Source: Betaproteobacteria bacterium (lineage in GTDB: Bacteria; Pseudomonadota; Gammaproteobacteria; Burkholderiales; Casimicrobiaceae). From it: DNA of 33,304 bases. The notes below the pieces were generated by a model, which was not told the origin of the DNA, did not search any database, and saw only the letters and a program-made list of their open reading frames with translations. The stretch covers positions 1 to 33,304 of the forward strand of contig JAPUER010000082.1 of NCBI GenBank assembly GCA_027492485.1, written 5' to 3'. Positions 15,541 through 23,941 of the stretch are shown here, in pieces. The stretch's first letter is position 1; every line of letters begins with the position of its first letter. The translations under genes and the position numbers were made by a program.

Positions 15541-17052
15541 ATGCCAAGCCTTCGCACTACCCGCCACCGCTTCGCTGCGCTGCGCGTCCTGCTTGCCTGC
15601 GTCGCCTGTATCGGCGTCGCCCACGCCGCGCCGGGCGATCTCGACCCCAGCTTCGGCGCCGCCGGCAAGGTCATCACAGCGATCGGCGCCACCAGCGACA
15701 CCGTCCGCGCCCTCGTCGTGCAGCCCGACGGCAAGCTGGTTGTTGCCGGCGTATGTCTCAGCGGCGGCAACGGCGTTTTCTGCCTCGCCCGCTACACCGC
15801 CGACGGCAGCCTCGACCCCGCCTTCGGCAGCGGCGGCAAAGTCATCACCTCGATCAGCAGCAACGGCGACAACACAGCCAGAGCCATCGCCCTGCAGCCC
15901 GACGGCAAACTGGTCGCAGCCGGCTACTGCTACAACGGCAGCAACGTCGACTTCTGCCTAGCGCGCTACAACACCAATGGCAGTCTCGACGCCTCCTTCG
16001 GCAACAACGGCACCGTCGTCACCGCGATCGGCAGCGGCGATGACAACGCCAACGCCCTCACCCTGCAGCCCGACGGCAAGTTGGTCGCCGCCGGTACCTG
16101 CGCCGCTGGCAGCAACACCAGCTTCTGCCTCGCCCGCTACAACGCCAACGGCAGCCTCGACACCAGCTTCAACGGCAGCGGCACCGTCGTCACCCCGGCC
16201 GGCAGCGGCTATGACTATGGCTATGCCCTCGCGGTGCAGGCCGACGGCAAACTGGTTGCCATCGGCTCTTGCTACAACGGCAGCAATTACGACTTCTGCC
16301 TCGTCCGCTACAACGCCAATGGTGGCCTTGACACCAGCTTCAACGGCAGCGGCAAAGTCGTCACCGTGATCGGCAGCAGCCATGACAATGCCTATGCCCT
16401 TGCCGTACAACCCGACCGCAAACTGGTAGTCGCCGGTGCCTGCTGGAACGGCAGCAATAACGACTTCTGCCTCGCCCGCTACAACGCCGACGGCAGCCTC
16501 GACACCGGCTTCAACGCAAGCGGCAAACTCATGACGCCGATTGGCAACGGTGCCGACTTTGCCTATGCCCTCGCCGTGCAGCCCGACGGCAAGCTGGTCG
16601 CCGCCGGTACCTGCCAGAACAGCGGCAACAACTACGACTTTTGCCTCGCCCGCTATAACGCCGACGGCAGCCTCGACGCCAGCCTCAACGCCAGCGGCAA
16701 ACTCATGGCGCCGATCGGCGCCGACTTTGACTTCGCCTATGCCCTCGCCCTGCAGCCCGACGGCAAGCTGGTCGCTGCCGGCGCCTGCGCCAACGGCAGC
16801 AACAACGCCAACTTCTGCCTTGCCCGCTACCAGGGTGGTCCGTTCGGCTATCAGAACTGCAAGCCGGACATCGACGGCGACGGCCGCAACACCGCGACCG
16901 TCGACGGCTTGATCTACATGCGGGTAATGCTGGGCCTCACCGGCAGCGCGGTGGTCAACGACATCAACTTCGCCGCCAACGCCTCCCGCAACACCTGGCC
17001 TGCGATCCGCAACTACCTGGTCAGCCAGTGCGGCATGGCGATCGCGCCGTAA
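15541..17052 (+). CDS. Exported seven-repeat delta-60 propeller protein, array member 2
   Basis: This 503-residue paralogue starts 14 bases after member 1 stops, with GGAG in the gap, so the two are likely one transcript. It has a signal peptide ending VAHA and seven delta-60 repeats with the cysteine pair in every blade. In blade five the consensus QPDGKL reads QPDRKL. The C-terminal module has the loop DIDGDGRNTATVDGL and ends QCGMAIAP. The upstream GTG at 15502 overlaps member 1 and is rejected because it would precede the signal peptide by 13 codons and lacks a ribosome site. Confidence 0.85.
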   Translation: MPSLRTTRHRFAALRVLLACVACIGVAHAAPGDLDPSFGAAGKVITAIGATSDTVRALVVQPDGKLVVAGVCLSGGNGVFCLARYTADGSLDPAFGSGGKVITSISSNGDNTARAIALQPDGKLVAAGYCYNGSNVDFCLARYNTNGSLDASFGNNGTVVTAIGSGDDNANALTLQPDGKLVAAGTCAAGSNTSFCLARYNANGSLDTSFNGSGTVVTPAGSGYDYGYALAVQADGKLVAIGSCYNGSNYDFCLVRYNANGGLDTSFNGSGKVVTVIGSSHDNAYALAVQPDRKLVVAGACWNGSNNDFCLARYNADGSLDTGFNASGKLMTPIGNGADFAYALAVQPDGKLVAAGTCQNSGNNYDFCLARYNADGSLDASLNASGKLMAPIGADFDFAYALALQPDGKLVAAGACANGSNNANFCLARYQGGPFGYQNCKPDIDGDGRNTATVDGLIYMRVMLGLTGSAVVNDINFAANASRNTWPAIRNYLVSQCGMAIAP

Positions 17053-17066
17053 CGCTGGAGATTGCC

Positions 17067-18569
17067 ATGCCAAGCCTTCGCACCGCCCGCTATCGCTTTG
17101 CCGCGCTGCGCAGCCTGCTCGCCGGCGTCGCCTGCATCGGCCTCGCCCACGCTGCGCCCGGCGATCTCGACCTCGCTTTCGGCTCCGCCGGCAAGCTCAT
17201 CACGACGATCGGCGGTGGCGGTGCTGTCCGCGCGCTTGCCGTGCAGCCCGACGGCAAGCTGGTCGCCGCCGGTGCCTGTCTCAACGGCGGCAGCAACGAC
17301 TTCTGCCTCGCCCGCTACAACGCCAATGGCAGCCCCGACACCACCTTCGGCAGCAGCGGCAAGGTGCTCACCGCGATCGGCAGCAATGACGACTCTGCCA
17401 ATACCCTCATGCTGCAGCCCGACGGCAAGCTGGTCGCCGCCGGCTACTGCTTGAACGGCAGCAGCTATGACTTCTGCCTCGCCCGTTACAACACCAACGG
17501 CAGCCTCGACCCCGCTTTCGGCACCGGCGGCAAGGTCGTCACCGCGATCGGCAGCGGCAATGACCTGGCCTACGCCCTCGCCCTGCAGCCCGACGGCAAG
17601 CTGGTCGCTGCCGGCAACTGCTACAACGCCAGCGGCACCGATTCCGACTTCTGCCTCGCGCGCTACCACGCCGATGGCAGCCTCGACCTCGCCTTCGGCA
17701 CCGGCGGCAAGGTCGTCACCCAGATCGGCAACAACAATGACAGTGCCTATGCCGTCGTCGTGCAACCCGACGGCAAGCTGGCCGCTGCCGGCACCTGCAT
17801 CACCGACAGCGGCTTTGCCTTCTGCCTCGCCCGCTACAACGCCAACGGCAGCCTCGACCCCACCTTCGGCATCGGCGGCAAAGTCGTCACCGCGATCAGC
17901 AGCTATAACAGCGCCTCGGCCCTTGCCGTGCAGCCAGACGGCAAGCTGGTCGCCGCCGGTGCCTGTTCCACCGGCAGTAACAGCGACTTCTGCCTCGCCC
18001 GTTACAACGCCGACGGCAGCCTCGACACCGGCTTCAACGGCAGCGGCAAAGTCGTCACCCCGATCGGCAGCAGCGACGACTACGCCTATGCCCTCGCCGT
18101 ACAGCCCGACGGCAGGCTGGTCGCCGCAGGCACCTGCGCCAGCAGCGGCAACTATGACTTTTGCCTCGCTCGCTACAACACCAATGGCAGCCTCGACACC
18201 GGCCTCAATATCACTGGCAAAGTCGTCACCCCAATCGGCAGCAGCCATGACCATGCCAATGCCCTCATGCTGCAACCCGACGGCAAGCTGGTCGCCGCCG
18301 GTGCCTGCGCCAATGGCAATAGCAGCGACTTCTGCCTCGCCCGCTACCAGGGCGGGCCGTTCGGCTACCGCAACTGCAAGCTCGACATCGACGGCGACAA
18401 TCGGGTACTCGCCACCACCGACTCGCTGATTCACCTGCGCATCGCCCTCGGCATCACCGGCAGCGCGGTGGTCAACGGCATCAGCTTCCCCGCCAACGCC
18501 ACCCGCACCACCTGGCCGCTGATTCGCAGCTATCTGGTCACCCAGTGCGGCATGGCGATCGCGCCGTAA
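17067..18569 (+). CDS. Exported seven-repeat delta-60 propeller protein, array member 3
   Basis: This 500-residue paralogue lies 14 bases after member 2, with the same GGAGATTGCC spacer. It has a signal peptide ending LAHA and seven repeats with paired cysteines. Blade three has a slightly longer cysteine loop (NCYNASGTDSDFC), and the dockerin-like module has the loop DIDGDNRVLATTDSL. The loop residues after AGxC and before DFC are the most variable part among paralogues, which would place diversity on one face of the propeller. Function is unknown. Confidence 0.85.
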   Translation: MPSLRTARYRFAALRSLLAGVACIGLAHAAPGDLDLAFGSAGKLITTIGGGGAVRALAVQPDGKLVAAGACLNGGSNDFCLARYNANGSPDTTFGSSGKVLTAIGSNDDSANTLMLQPDGKLVAAGYCLNGSSYDFCLARYNTNGSLDPAFGTGGKVVTAIGSGNDLAYALALQPDGKLVAAGNCYNASGTDSDFCLARYHADGSLDLAFGTGGKVVTQIGNNNDSAYAVVVQPDGKLAAAGTCITDSGFAFCLARYNANGSLDPTFGIGGKVVTAISSYNSASALAVQPDGKLVAAGACSTGSNSDFCLARYNADGSLDTGFNGSGKVVTPIGSSDDYAYALAVQPDGRLVAAGTCASSGNYDFCLARYNTNGSLDTGLNITGKVVTPIGSSHDHANALMLQPDGKLVAAGACANGNSSDFCLARYQGGPFGYRNCKLDIDGDNRVLATTDSLIHLRIALGITGSAVVNGISFPANATRTTWPLIRSYLVTQCGMAIAP

Positions 18570-18583
18570 CGCCGGAGATTGCC

Positions 18584-20095
18584 ATGCAAAGCCTTCGCAC
18601 CGCTCCCCACCGTTTCGCCGCGCTGTGCGCCCTGCTCGCCGGCGTCGTCGGCAGCGGCATCGGCATCGCCCACGCCGCGCCCGGCGATCTAGACGCCGGT
18701 TTCGGCGCCGGCTCAGGCAAGGTCACCACTGCGATCGGCACCGGCGGTGACTATGCCCGCGCGCTTGCCGTGCAGCCCGACGGCAAGCTGGTCGTCGCCG
18801 GCTACTGCAACAACGGCGGCAACAGCAGCTTCTGCCTCGCCCGCTATAACGCCGACGGCAGCCTCGACACCGGCTTCAACGGCAGCGGCAAAGTCGTCGC
18901 CCCGATCGGCACCGGCTTTGACTATGTCTATGCCCTCGCCCTGCAACCCGATGGCAAGCTGGTCGCCGCCGGCTCCTGCGCCAACAGCGGCAATCGCAGC
19001 TTCTGCCTCGCCCGCTACAACGCCGACGGCAACCTCGACACCGGCTTCAACGGCAGCGGCAAAGTCGTCACCCCGATCGGCAGCGGCGATGACTACGCCT
19101 ATGCCCTCGCCGTGCAACCCGACGGCAAGCTGGTCGCCGCCGGTACCTGCGCCAACGGCGGCCCCTATGACTTCTGCCTCGCCCGCTACAACACCAATGG
19201 CAGCCTCGACACCAGCTTCAACGGCAGCGGCAAAGTCATCACCTCGATCGGCAGCGGCGACGACAACGCCTACGCCCTTGCCGTACAACCCGACGGCAAG
19301 CTGGCCGTCGCCGGTACCTGCTCCAACGGCGGTAACAGCGACTTCTGCCTCGCCCGCTACAACAACGACGGCAGCCTCGACACCAGCTTCAACGGCAGCG
19401 GCAAAGTCATCACCTCGATCGGCAGCGGCAGTGACTATGCCGTCGCCCTCGCCCTGCAACCCGATGGCAAGCTGGTCGCCACGGGCGGCTGCGGGAACGG
19501 CCTCAGCGCCGACTTCTGTCTCGCCCGCCACAACACCGACGGCAGCCTCGACAACAGCTTCAACGGCAGCGGCAAAGTCGTCACCTCGATCGGCAACGGC
19601 GTTGCCGATGCCAAAACCCTCGCCCTGCAGCCCGACGGCAAGCTGGTCGTCGCCGGTGTCTGCGCCACCGGCAGTAACCACGACTTCTGCCTCACCCGCT
19701 ACAACGCCGACGGCAGCCTCGACACCGCCTTCAACGGCAGCGGCGTAGTCGTCACTCCGGTCGGCAGCAACGGTGGATTGGCCCATGCCCTCGCCCTGCA
19801 ACCCGACGGCAAGCTGGTCGCCGCCGGCTACTGTCGCAACGGCACCGAAGATGACTTCTGCCTTGCCCGCTACGAGGGTGGGCCGTTCGGCTACCAGAAC
19901 TGCTCGCTCGACATCGACGGCGACAATCAGGTGCTCGCCGCCACCGACTCGCTGATTCACGCGCGCATCGCCCTCGGGCTGACCGGCAACGCCGTCGTCA
20001 ACGGCATCAGCTTCCCCGTCAACGCCACCCGCACCACTTGGCCGCTGATCCGAAACTACTTGGTCAGCCAGTGCGGCATGTCGTTGGTGCCGTAA
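18584..20095 (+). CDS. Exported seven-repeat delta-60 propeller protein, array member 4
   Basis: This 503-residue paralogue is last of the tight run. Its signal peptide is a few residues longer (GVVGSGIGIAHA). Its blades are the most homogeneous of the set: four consecutive repeats contain LDTxFNGSGKVxT, suggesting recent internal duplication or conversion. All seven blades keep the paired cysteines, and the C-terminal loop is DIDGDNQVLAATDSL. The end reads QCGMSLVP, matching member 5 rather than members 1-3. The 159 bases that follow hold no clear terminator. Confidence 0.85.
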   Translation: MQSLRTAPHRFAALCALLAGVVGSGIGIAHAAPGDLDAGFGAGSGKVTTAIGTGGDYARALAVQPDGKLVVAGYCNNGGNSSFCLARYNADGSLDTGFNGSGKVVAPIGTGFDYVYALALQPDGKLVAAGSCANSGNRSFCLARYNADGNLDTGFNGSGKVVTPIGSGDDYAYALAVQPDGKLVAAGTCANGGPYDFCLARYNTNGSLDTSFNGSGKVITSIGSGDDNAYALAVQPDGKLAVAGTCSNGGNSDFCLARYNNDGSLDTSFNGSGKVITSIGSGSDYAVALALQPDGKLVATGGCGNGLSADFCLARHNTDGSLDNSFNGSGKVVTSIGNGVADAKTLALQPDGKLVVAGVCATGSNHDFCLTRYNADGSLDTAFNGSGVVVTPVGSNGGLAHALALQPDGKLVAAGYCRNGTEDDFCLARYEGGPFGYQNCSLDIDGDNQVLAATDSLIHARIALGLTGNAVVNGISFPVNATRTTWPLIRNYLVSQCGMSLVP

Positions 20096-20254
20096 GCGCG
20101 CAAACCTGCTCCTGCAGCGCACACTTTCGTGCCGAGTCGATAGTCGCCGGGACGATTCTTTGCATCGAGGCCGTGCGCGAGATTTATTCGTCCTATCATT
20201 AGACGATGCACCTGCGGCGTTCCGGCGCCGCGCTACACACCACGAGGGGTCACG

Positions 20255-21790
20255 ATGTTCTCAGCCACCGACACGCCACGACCATTTCACGGCGTTACTG
20301 TTCGCCGTCGGCGCCGTGCTGGCGCACTGCTCACCGCGTTCGCCACCGTATTGGCGATCATCGTCGCGCCCGCAAGCCACGCCGTCCCCGGCCAACCGGG
20401 CACGCTGGACACCACCTGGGCCACCACCGGAAAACTGATGTCGCCGATCGGCACCGGCGAGGACCGCGCCAACGCCCTCGCGGTGCAACCCGACGGCAAA
20501 GTCGTGGTCGCGGGAACCTGCCACAACGGTAGCAACAACGACTTCTGCCTCGCTCGCTACAACGTCAATGGCGTGCTCGACACCACCTTTGGCAACGGCG
20601 GTAAAGTCATCACCGATTTCAGCTCCGGCGAGGACTACACCGAGGACGACGCCACTGCCATTGCCTTGCAGCCCGACGGCAAGATCGTGGTGGCGGGCTC
20701 GTGCTTCCTCTACAGCCTCGAGTTCTGTCTCGCCCGCTACAGCGCCAACGGCGCGCTCGACGCCACCTTTGGCGATGGCGGTACGCTCATCAGCTTCATC
20801 ACCCCCGTCAGTGACAACGCCGCGGCCCTCGCCATACAACCCGACGGCAAAATCGTCATGGCAGGTTATTGCCCGGACGTCTTCTGCCTCGCGCGCTACG
20901 ATGCCAGTGGCGTGCTCGACACCACCTTTGGCAGCGGCGGCATCGTGTTCACCGATATGAGCATCTACGAGGACGAAGCCCGCGCGCTCGCCCTGCAACC
21001 CGACGGCAAAATCGTCGTGGCAGGTTCTTGTCTGGCCTCGGACGCCTTCTGCGTCGCGCGCTACGCTGCCAATGGCGTGCTCGATGCCACCTTTGGCAGC
21101 GGCGGCACAGTGGTCACCAACTTCGGCTCAACCAACGGCCGTGCCCTCGCCCTGCAACCCGATGGCAAGATCGTCGTGGCGGGAGAGTGCTACACCGGCA
21201 AGTGGGACATCTGCCTCGTCCGCTACAGTCCGAACGGCGTGCTCGACGCGAGCTTTGGCAGCAGCGGCAAAGTCGTCACCGCCATCGGCACAGACGCCAG
21301 CTACATCGGCGGGCTCGCCCTGCAACCCGATGGCCGGATCGTCGTGGCGGGCTACTGCTACAACGGCAGCAACAATGACTTCTGCCTCGCGCGTTACGTG
21401 TCCAGCGGCGCGCTCGACGCGAGCTTTGGCAGCAGCGGCAAAGTCATCACCGCCATCGGCACCGGTGCAGACGTCGCCACTGCCGTCGCGCTGCAACGCG
21501 ATGGCAAAATCGTCGTGGCAGGGTATTGCGACAACGGCAGCAACAAGGACTTCTGCGTCGCCCGCTACGACGGTGGGCCGTTCGAAACCCGCAACTGCTC
21601 GATGGATATCGACGGCGACGGCGTGGTGCTTGCCACCACCGATGCCCTCATCCTCGCTCGCGTGAGCCTCGGCCTCAGCGGCAATGCCGTCATCGGCGGC
21701 ATCACGTTTGCCGCCCACGCCAGTCGCCCAACCTGGGCTGACATCCGCACCTACCTTGTCGCCCAGTGCGGTATGTCGCTGGTGCCGTAA
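20255..21790 (+). CDS. Exported seven-repeat delta-60 propeller protein, member 5 (diverged)
   Basis: This 511-residue protein begins MFSATDTPRPFHGV with a long basic n-region (RRRRRAG) before the signal-peptide core and SHA cleavage. It has seven delta-60 repeats with consensus LDxTFGxGGxV and DGKIVVAG. It keeps the cysteine pair in every blade, though blade three has a shortened loop (GYCPDVFC). It ends in a dockerin-like module (MDIDGDGVVLATTDAL ... QCGMSLVP). The ATG has GAGGGG upstream. Its own 159-base upstream region, and blades clearly distinct from members 1-4, indicate an older paralogue with its own promoter. A weak TTGCAT / TTTATT pair (20160, 20183) is possible. Confidence 0.85.
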   Translation: MFSATDTPRPFHGVTVRRRRRAGALLTAFATVLAIIVAPASHAVPGQPGTLDTTWATTGKLMSPIGTGEDRANALAVQPDGKVVVAGTCHNGSNNDFCLARYNVNGVLDTTFGNGGKVITDFSSGEDYTEDDATAIALQPDGKIVVAGSCFLYSLEFCLARYSANGALDATFGDGGTLISFITPVSDNAAALAIQPDGKIVMAGYCPDVFCLARYDASGVLDTTFGSGGIVFTDMSIYEDEARALALQPDGKIVVAGSCLASDAFCVARYAANGVLDATFGSGGTVVTNFGSTNGRALALQPDGKIVVAGECYTGKWDICLVRYSPNGVLDASFGSSGKVVTAIGTDASYIGGLALQPDGRIVVAGYCYNGSNNDFCLARYVSSGALDASFGSSGKVITAIGTGADVATAVALQRDGKIVVAGYCDNGSNKDFCVARYDGGPFETRNCSMDIDGDGVVLATTDALILARVSLGLSGNAVIGGITFAAHASRPTWADIRTYLVAQCGMSLVP

Positions 21791-21801
21791 GCGCGCACTA
21801 C

Positions 21802-21948
21802 ACGGCACGATAGCTCCGCCGTCCAGCAACTCAACGGCCGCTGCGGTCTGTTGCGGAGCAATAGCAACGTCTCGCGCAAGACGCACGAGCGTCGATTCAG
21901 GTATCGGGGAATCGAATCGTTACTTCGGGAAGGCGCGCGGCACAGCCT
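21802..21948 (-). pseudogene. Truncated duplicate of tex 5' end
   Basis: This stretch aligns without gaps to 13422-13569, the first 35 or so codons of tex plus its leader, at roughly 80% identity by eye. It encodes RLARDVAIAPQQTAAAVELL in the same strand and frame, but the start codon position is ATA and the coding part stops abruptly next to member 5's stop codon. It forms a direct repeat with the intact tex end, bracketing array members 1-5. The remaining bases to 22174 hold no visible gene. Confidence 0.88.
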
Positions 21949-22174
21949 TTCTTTTCAAGGCCCGAGACGTTCGGTGCATCGCAAATCCGGGCAATCAGTG
22001 AGCGTCAGCATTGACTGTGGGCAATCGTAACGGTCGCAACAAATCCGCAGCAAGGTTGCACCGCAGGATCTGCATTCGACGTTACTGCAGCATCGAGACT
22101 ACACTGGCGACGTCGAGCAACCGTGCTCCGCAATGATCTTTTAATCGGCACGAACTGAGTTTTCGAGGCTCCGT

Positions 22175-23932
22175 TTGCTCAAATTACCAATCGTCTTTAG
22201 TGCACTTGCCGCTATGACCGGCGCTTTCGCCGCGCCGAGCGATCTCGATGCGAGCTTCGGAACGGCTGGGATCGTGACCACCGTAGTAAGCTCCAGCAAC
22301 ACCATCAAGGCACTCTCGTTGCAAGCTGACGGCAAAATTATCGCGGCCGGTGACTGCTCGAACGCTAACAAAGCTGGTTACGACATTTGCGTTGTTCGCT
22401 ACCAAAAAGACGGCGCGCTTGATACCAGCTTCAACGGTACCGGCAAGGTGATCTTCACGACCACCGCAATCTACAACGTCGCGGCTACCCTGGTCCTGCA
22501 ACCCGACGGAAAAATACTGGTGGGCGGGAATTGCACTGACGGCATCGGTAGCACCCTCTGCTTGATCCGCATTCTCGAAAATGGTTCGTTCGACACCAGC
22601 TTCAACGAAACTGGCAACGTGATCGACAAAACCAGCGCCGCCTCTGGCATTGCCCTGCAATCCGATGGCCGGATCGTTGCAGCAGGGGCTTGTCCCTACG
22701 GTACCAGCAACGCCTTTTGCGTCGCTCGCTTCACGCCCGACGGGGCACTGGATAGAACCTTCAGCGCCATCGGCAAGGTGATCACGCCCGTCAGCGCTGG
22801 TAACAATCGTGCCACCACAATCGCGCTTCAACCTGATGGCAAGATCGTGCTGGCAGGCTACTGCGCCAACGGCAGTAGCATTGACTTTTGCCTTGCCCGC
22901 TACCTGCCCGACGGAACACTGGATGCCAGCTTCAATAGCACGGGAACGGTAGTCACGCCGGTGGGGCGTGGTAGTGATCTTGTCTCCGCCGTGAGAATAC
23001 AACCAGATGGCAAGATAGTGGTTGTGGGTACCTGTTCCGACGGCAATGTGGCAAGGTTCTGTCTGGCGCGTTTTCAAACTAGCGGGGCACTGGATACCAG
23101 CTTCGGCGGCACCGGCACCCAGATCACGCCGATCAGCGGTGGCTTCCACGATTACGCTGGCGCCATCGCCCTGCAACCAGATGGCAAGATCATCGTGGCT
23201 GGCAACTGCGATGGCAAGTTCTGCGTCGCCCGCTTCCAGCTCAACGGCGCGCCAGATACCACTTTTAGCAGTGCCGGATCGGCGATCACCACGGTCAGTG
23301 CCTATAGCGAATCAGTCACCGCGCTCGCCTTACAACCGGACGGAAAGTTCATTGTGGCCGGTAGCGGCCGATATAGCGGCGGGAATTCGTTCGCACTCGC
23401 CCGTTACCTCGGCGGCCCCAACTCGCCGAAGACTCTCACCGAGTACGTCTACAACCCACTGAGCTACTACTTCCTGACATCACGCGATGCCGACAAAGCA
23501 GCGCTTGACGCAGCGCCGGGCTGGGCGCGTACCGGGCAATCGTTCTCGTCCCAGACGTTCGCGGAGCCCGGCGCGCTCGGCATCAGCCGCTTCTATTTCG
23601 ACAAGATCGCGAAGAACCAGACGCGCGGCAGCCATTTCTACACATTGGTGGATAGCGAGAAAACGGCACTCAATGCGCTGAATCCAGCCAATCAAGCGTT
23701 ACCACGACTACCTTTCAACGAGGGCGTTGATTCCTATGCGTTTCCGCCGGTTGTAGAGGGTGTGGGCGGAAATTGCACGGCGGCGCAGACACCGGTGTAC
23801 CGTGCGTTTCGCGGTCAAGCCCGCTTCCCGGATGACCCGAATCATCGCTTCACCACCAGCCTCTCCCTCTACAACCAACTGGTTGCGCAAGGCTGGGACG
23901 GTGAGGGCGTAAAGATGTGCGTGCCGAATTAG
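22175..23932 (+). CDS. Exported delta-60 propeller protein with DUF5648-like C-terminus, member 6
   Basis: This 585-residue protein starts at TTG with GAGG 5 bases upstream. The signal peptide is MLKLPIVFSALAAMTGAFAA. Seven delta-60 repeats follow (to about 420), more diverged than the others; several blades keep the cysteine pair, others lack one or both. Instead of the dockerin-like module it ends in a DUF5648-like domain (about 421-585): LTEYVYNPLSYYFLTSR, ARTGQSF, RFYFDK, SHFYT, VYRAFRG, NHRFTTSLSLYNQLVAQGWDGEG. The same domain is N-terminal in the gene at 9829. The gene stops 9 bases before the end of the convergent mscS-type gene. A secreted role is inferred; function is unknown. Confidence 0.85.
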   Translation: MLKLPIVFSALAAMTGAFAAPSDLDASFGTAGIVTTVVSSSNTIKALSLQADGKIIAAGDCSNANKAGYDICVVRYQKDGALDTSFNGTGKVIFTTTAIYNVAATLVLQPDGKILVGGNCTDGIGSTLCLIRILENGSFDTSFNETGNVIDKTSAASGIALQSDGRIVAAGACPYGTSNAFCVARFTPDGALDRTFSAIGKVITPVSAGNNRATTIALQPDGKIVLAGYCANGSSIDFCLARYLPDGTLDASFNSTGTVVTPVGRGSDLVSAVRIQPDGKIVVVGTCSDGNVARFCLARFQTSGALDTSFGGTGTQITPISGGFHDYAGAIALQPDGKIIVAGNCDGKFCVARFQLNGAPDTTFSSAGSAITTVSAYSESVTALALQPDGKFIVAGSGRYSGGNSFALARYLGGPNSPKTLTEYVYNPLSYYFLTSRDADKAALDAAPGWARTGQSFSSQTFAEPGALGISRFYFDKIAKNQTRGSHFYTLVDSEKTALNALNPANQALPRLPFNEGVDSYAFPPVVEGVGGNCTAAQTPVYRAFRGQARFPDDPNHRFTTSLSLYNQLVAQGWDGEGVKMCVPN

Positions 23933-23941
23933 CAACCGGCA

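Larger units (their letters stand above)
13651..20095 (+). repeat. Tandem duplication array of delta-60 genes (1.52-kb unit)
   Basis: Start codons at 14024, 15541, 17067 and 18584 are spaced 1517, 1526 and 1517 bases apart. Each junction is stop - CG(T/C)(C/T)GGAGATTGCC - ATG followed by near-identical signal-peptide codons, and the last 120 bases of each gene are nearly identical. Inside each gene a roughly 171-base unit (57 codons) repeats seven times. It is a two-level repeat built by duplication. Confidence 0.9.

Noticed and set aside
15502-15541. Overlapping upstream starts for array members 2-4
   Set aside because: They use GTG inside the previous gene's last codons and would bury the signal peptide; the ATG with GGAG 14 bases after the stop is better.
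13651-20095. The regular 171-base periodicity as CRISPR or other noncoding repeats
   Set aside because: The period is 57 codons with conserved reading frame and protein motif; it is a protein repeat.
13517-20122. Very long minus-strand open frames (about 370-680 codons) opposite the delta-60 array
   Set aside because: They read as Val/Ala/Glu/Gly-rich periodic sequence that mirrors the plus-strand repeats. The plus strand has signal peptides, ribosome sites and a known repeat family, so the antisense frames are by-products of GC-rich codon use.
20160-20188. TTGCAT-17-TTTATT as promoter of member 5
   Set aside because: Both hexamers are weak and the leader would be about 60 bases; mentioned only as a possibility.
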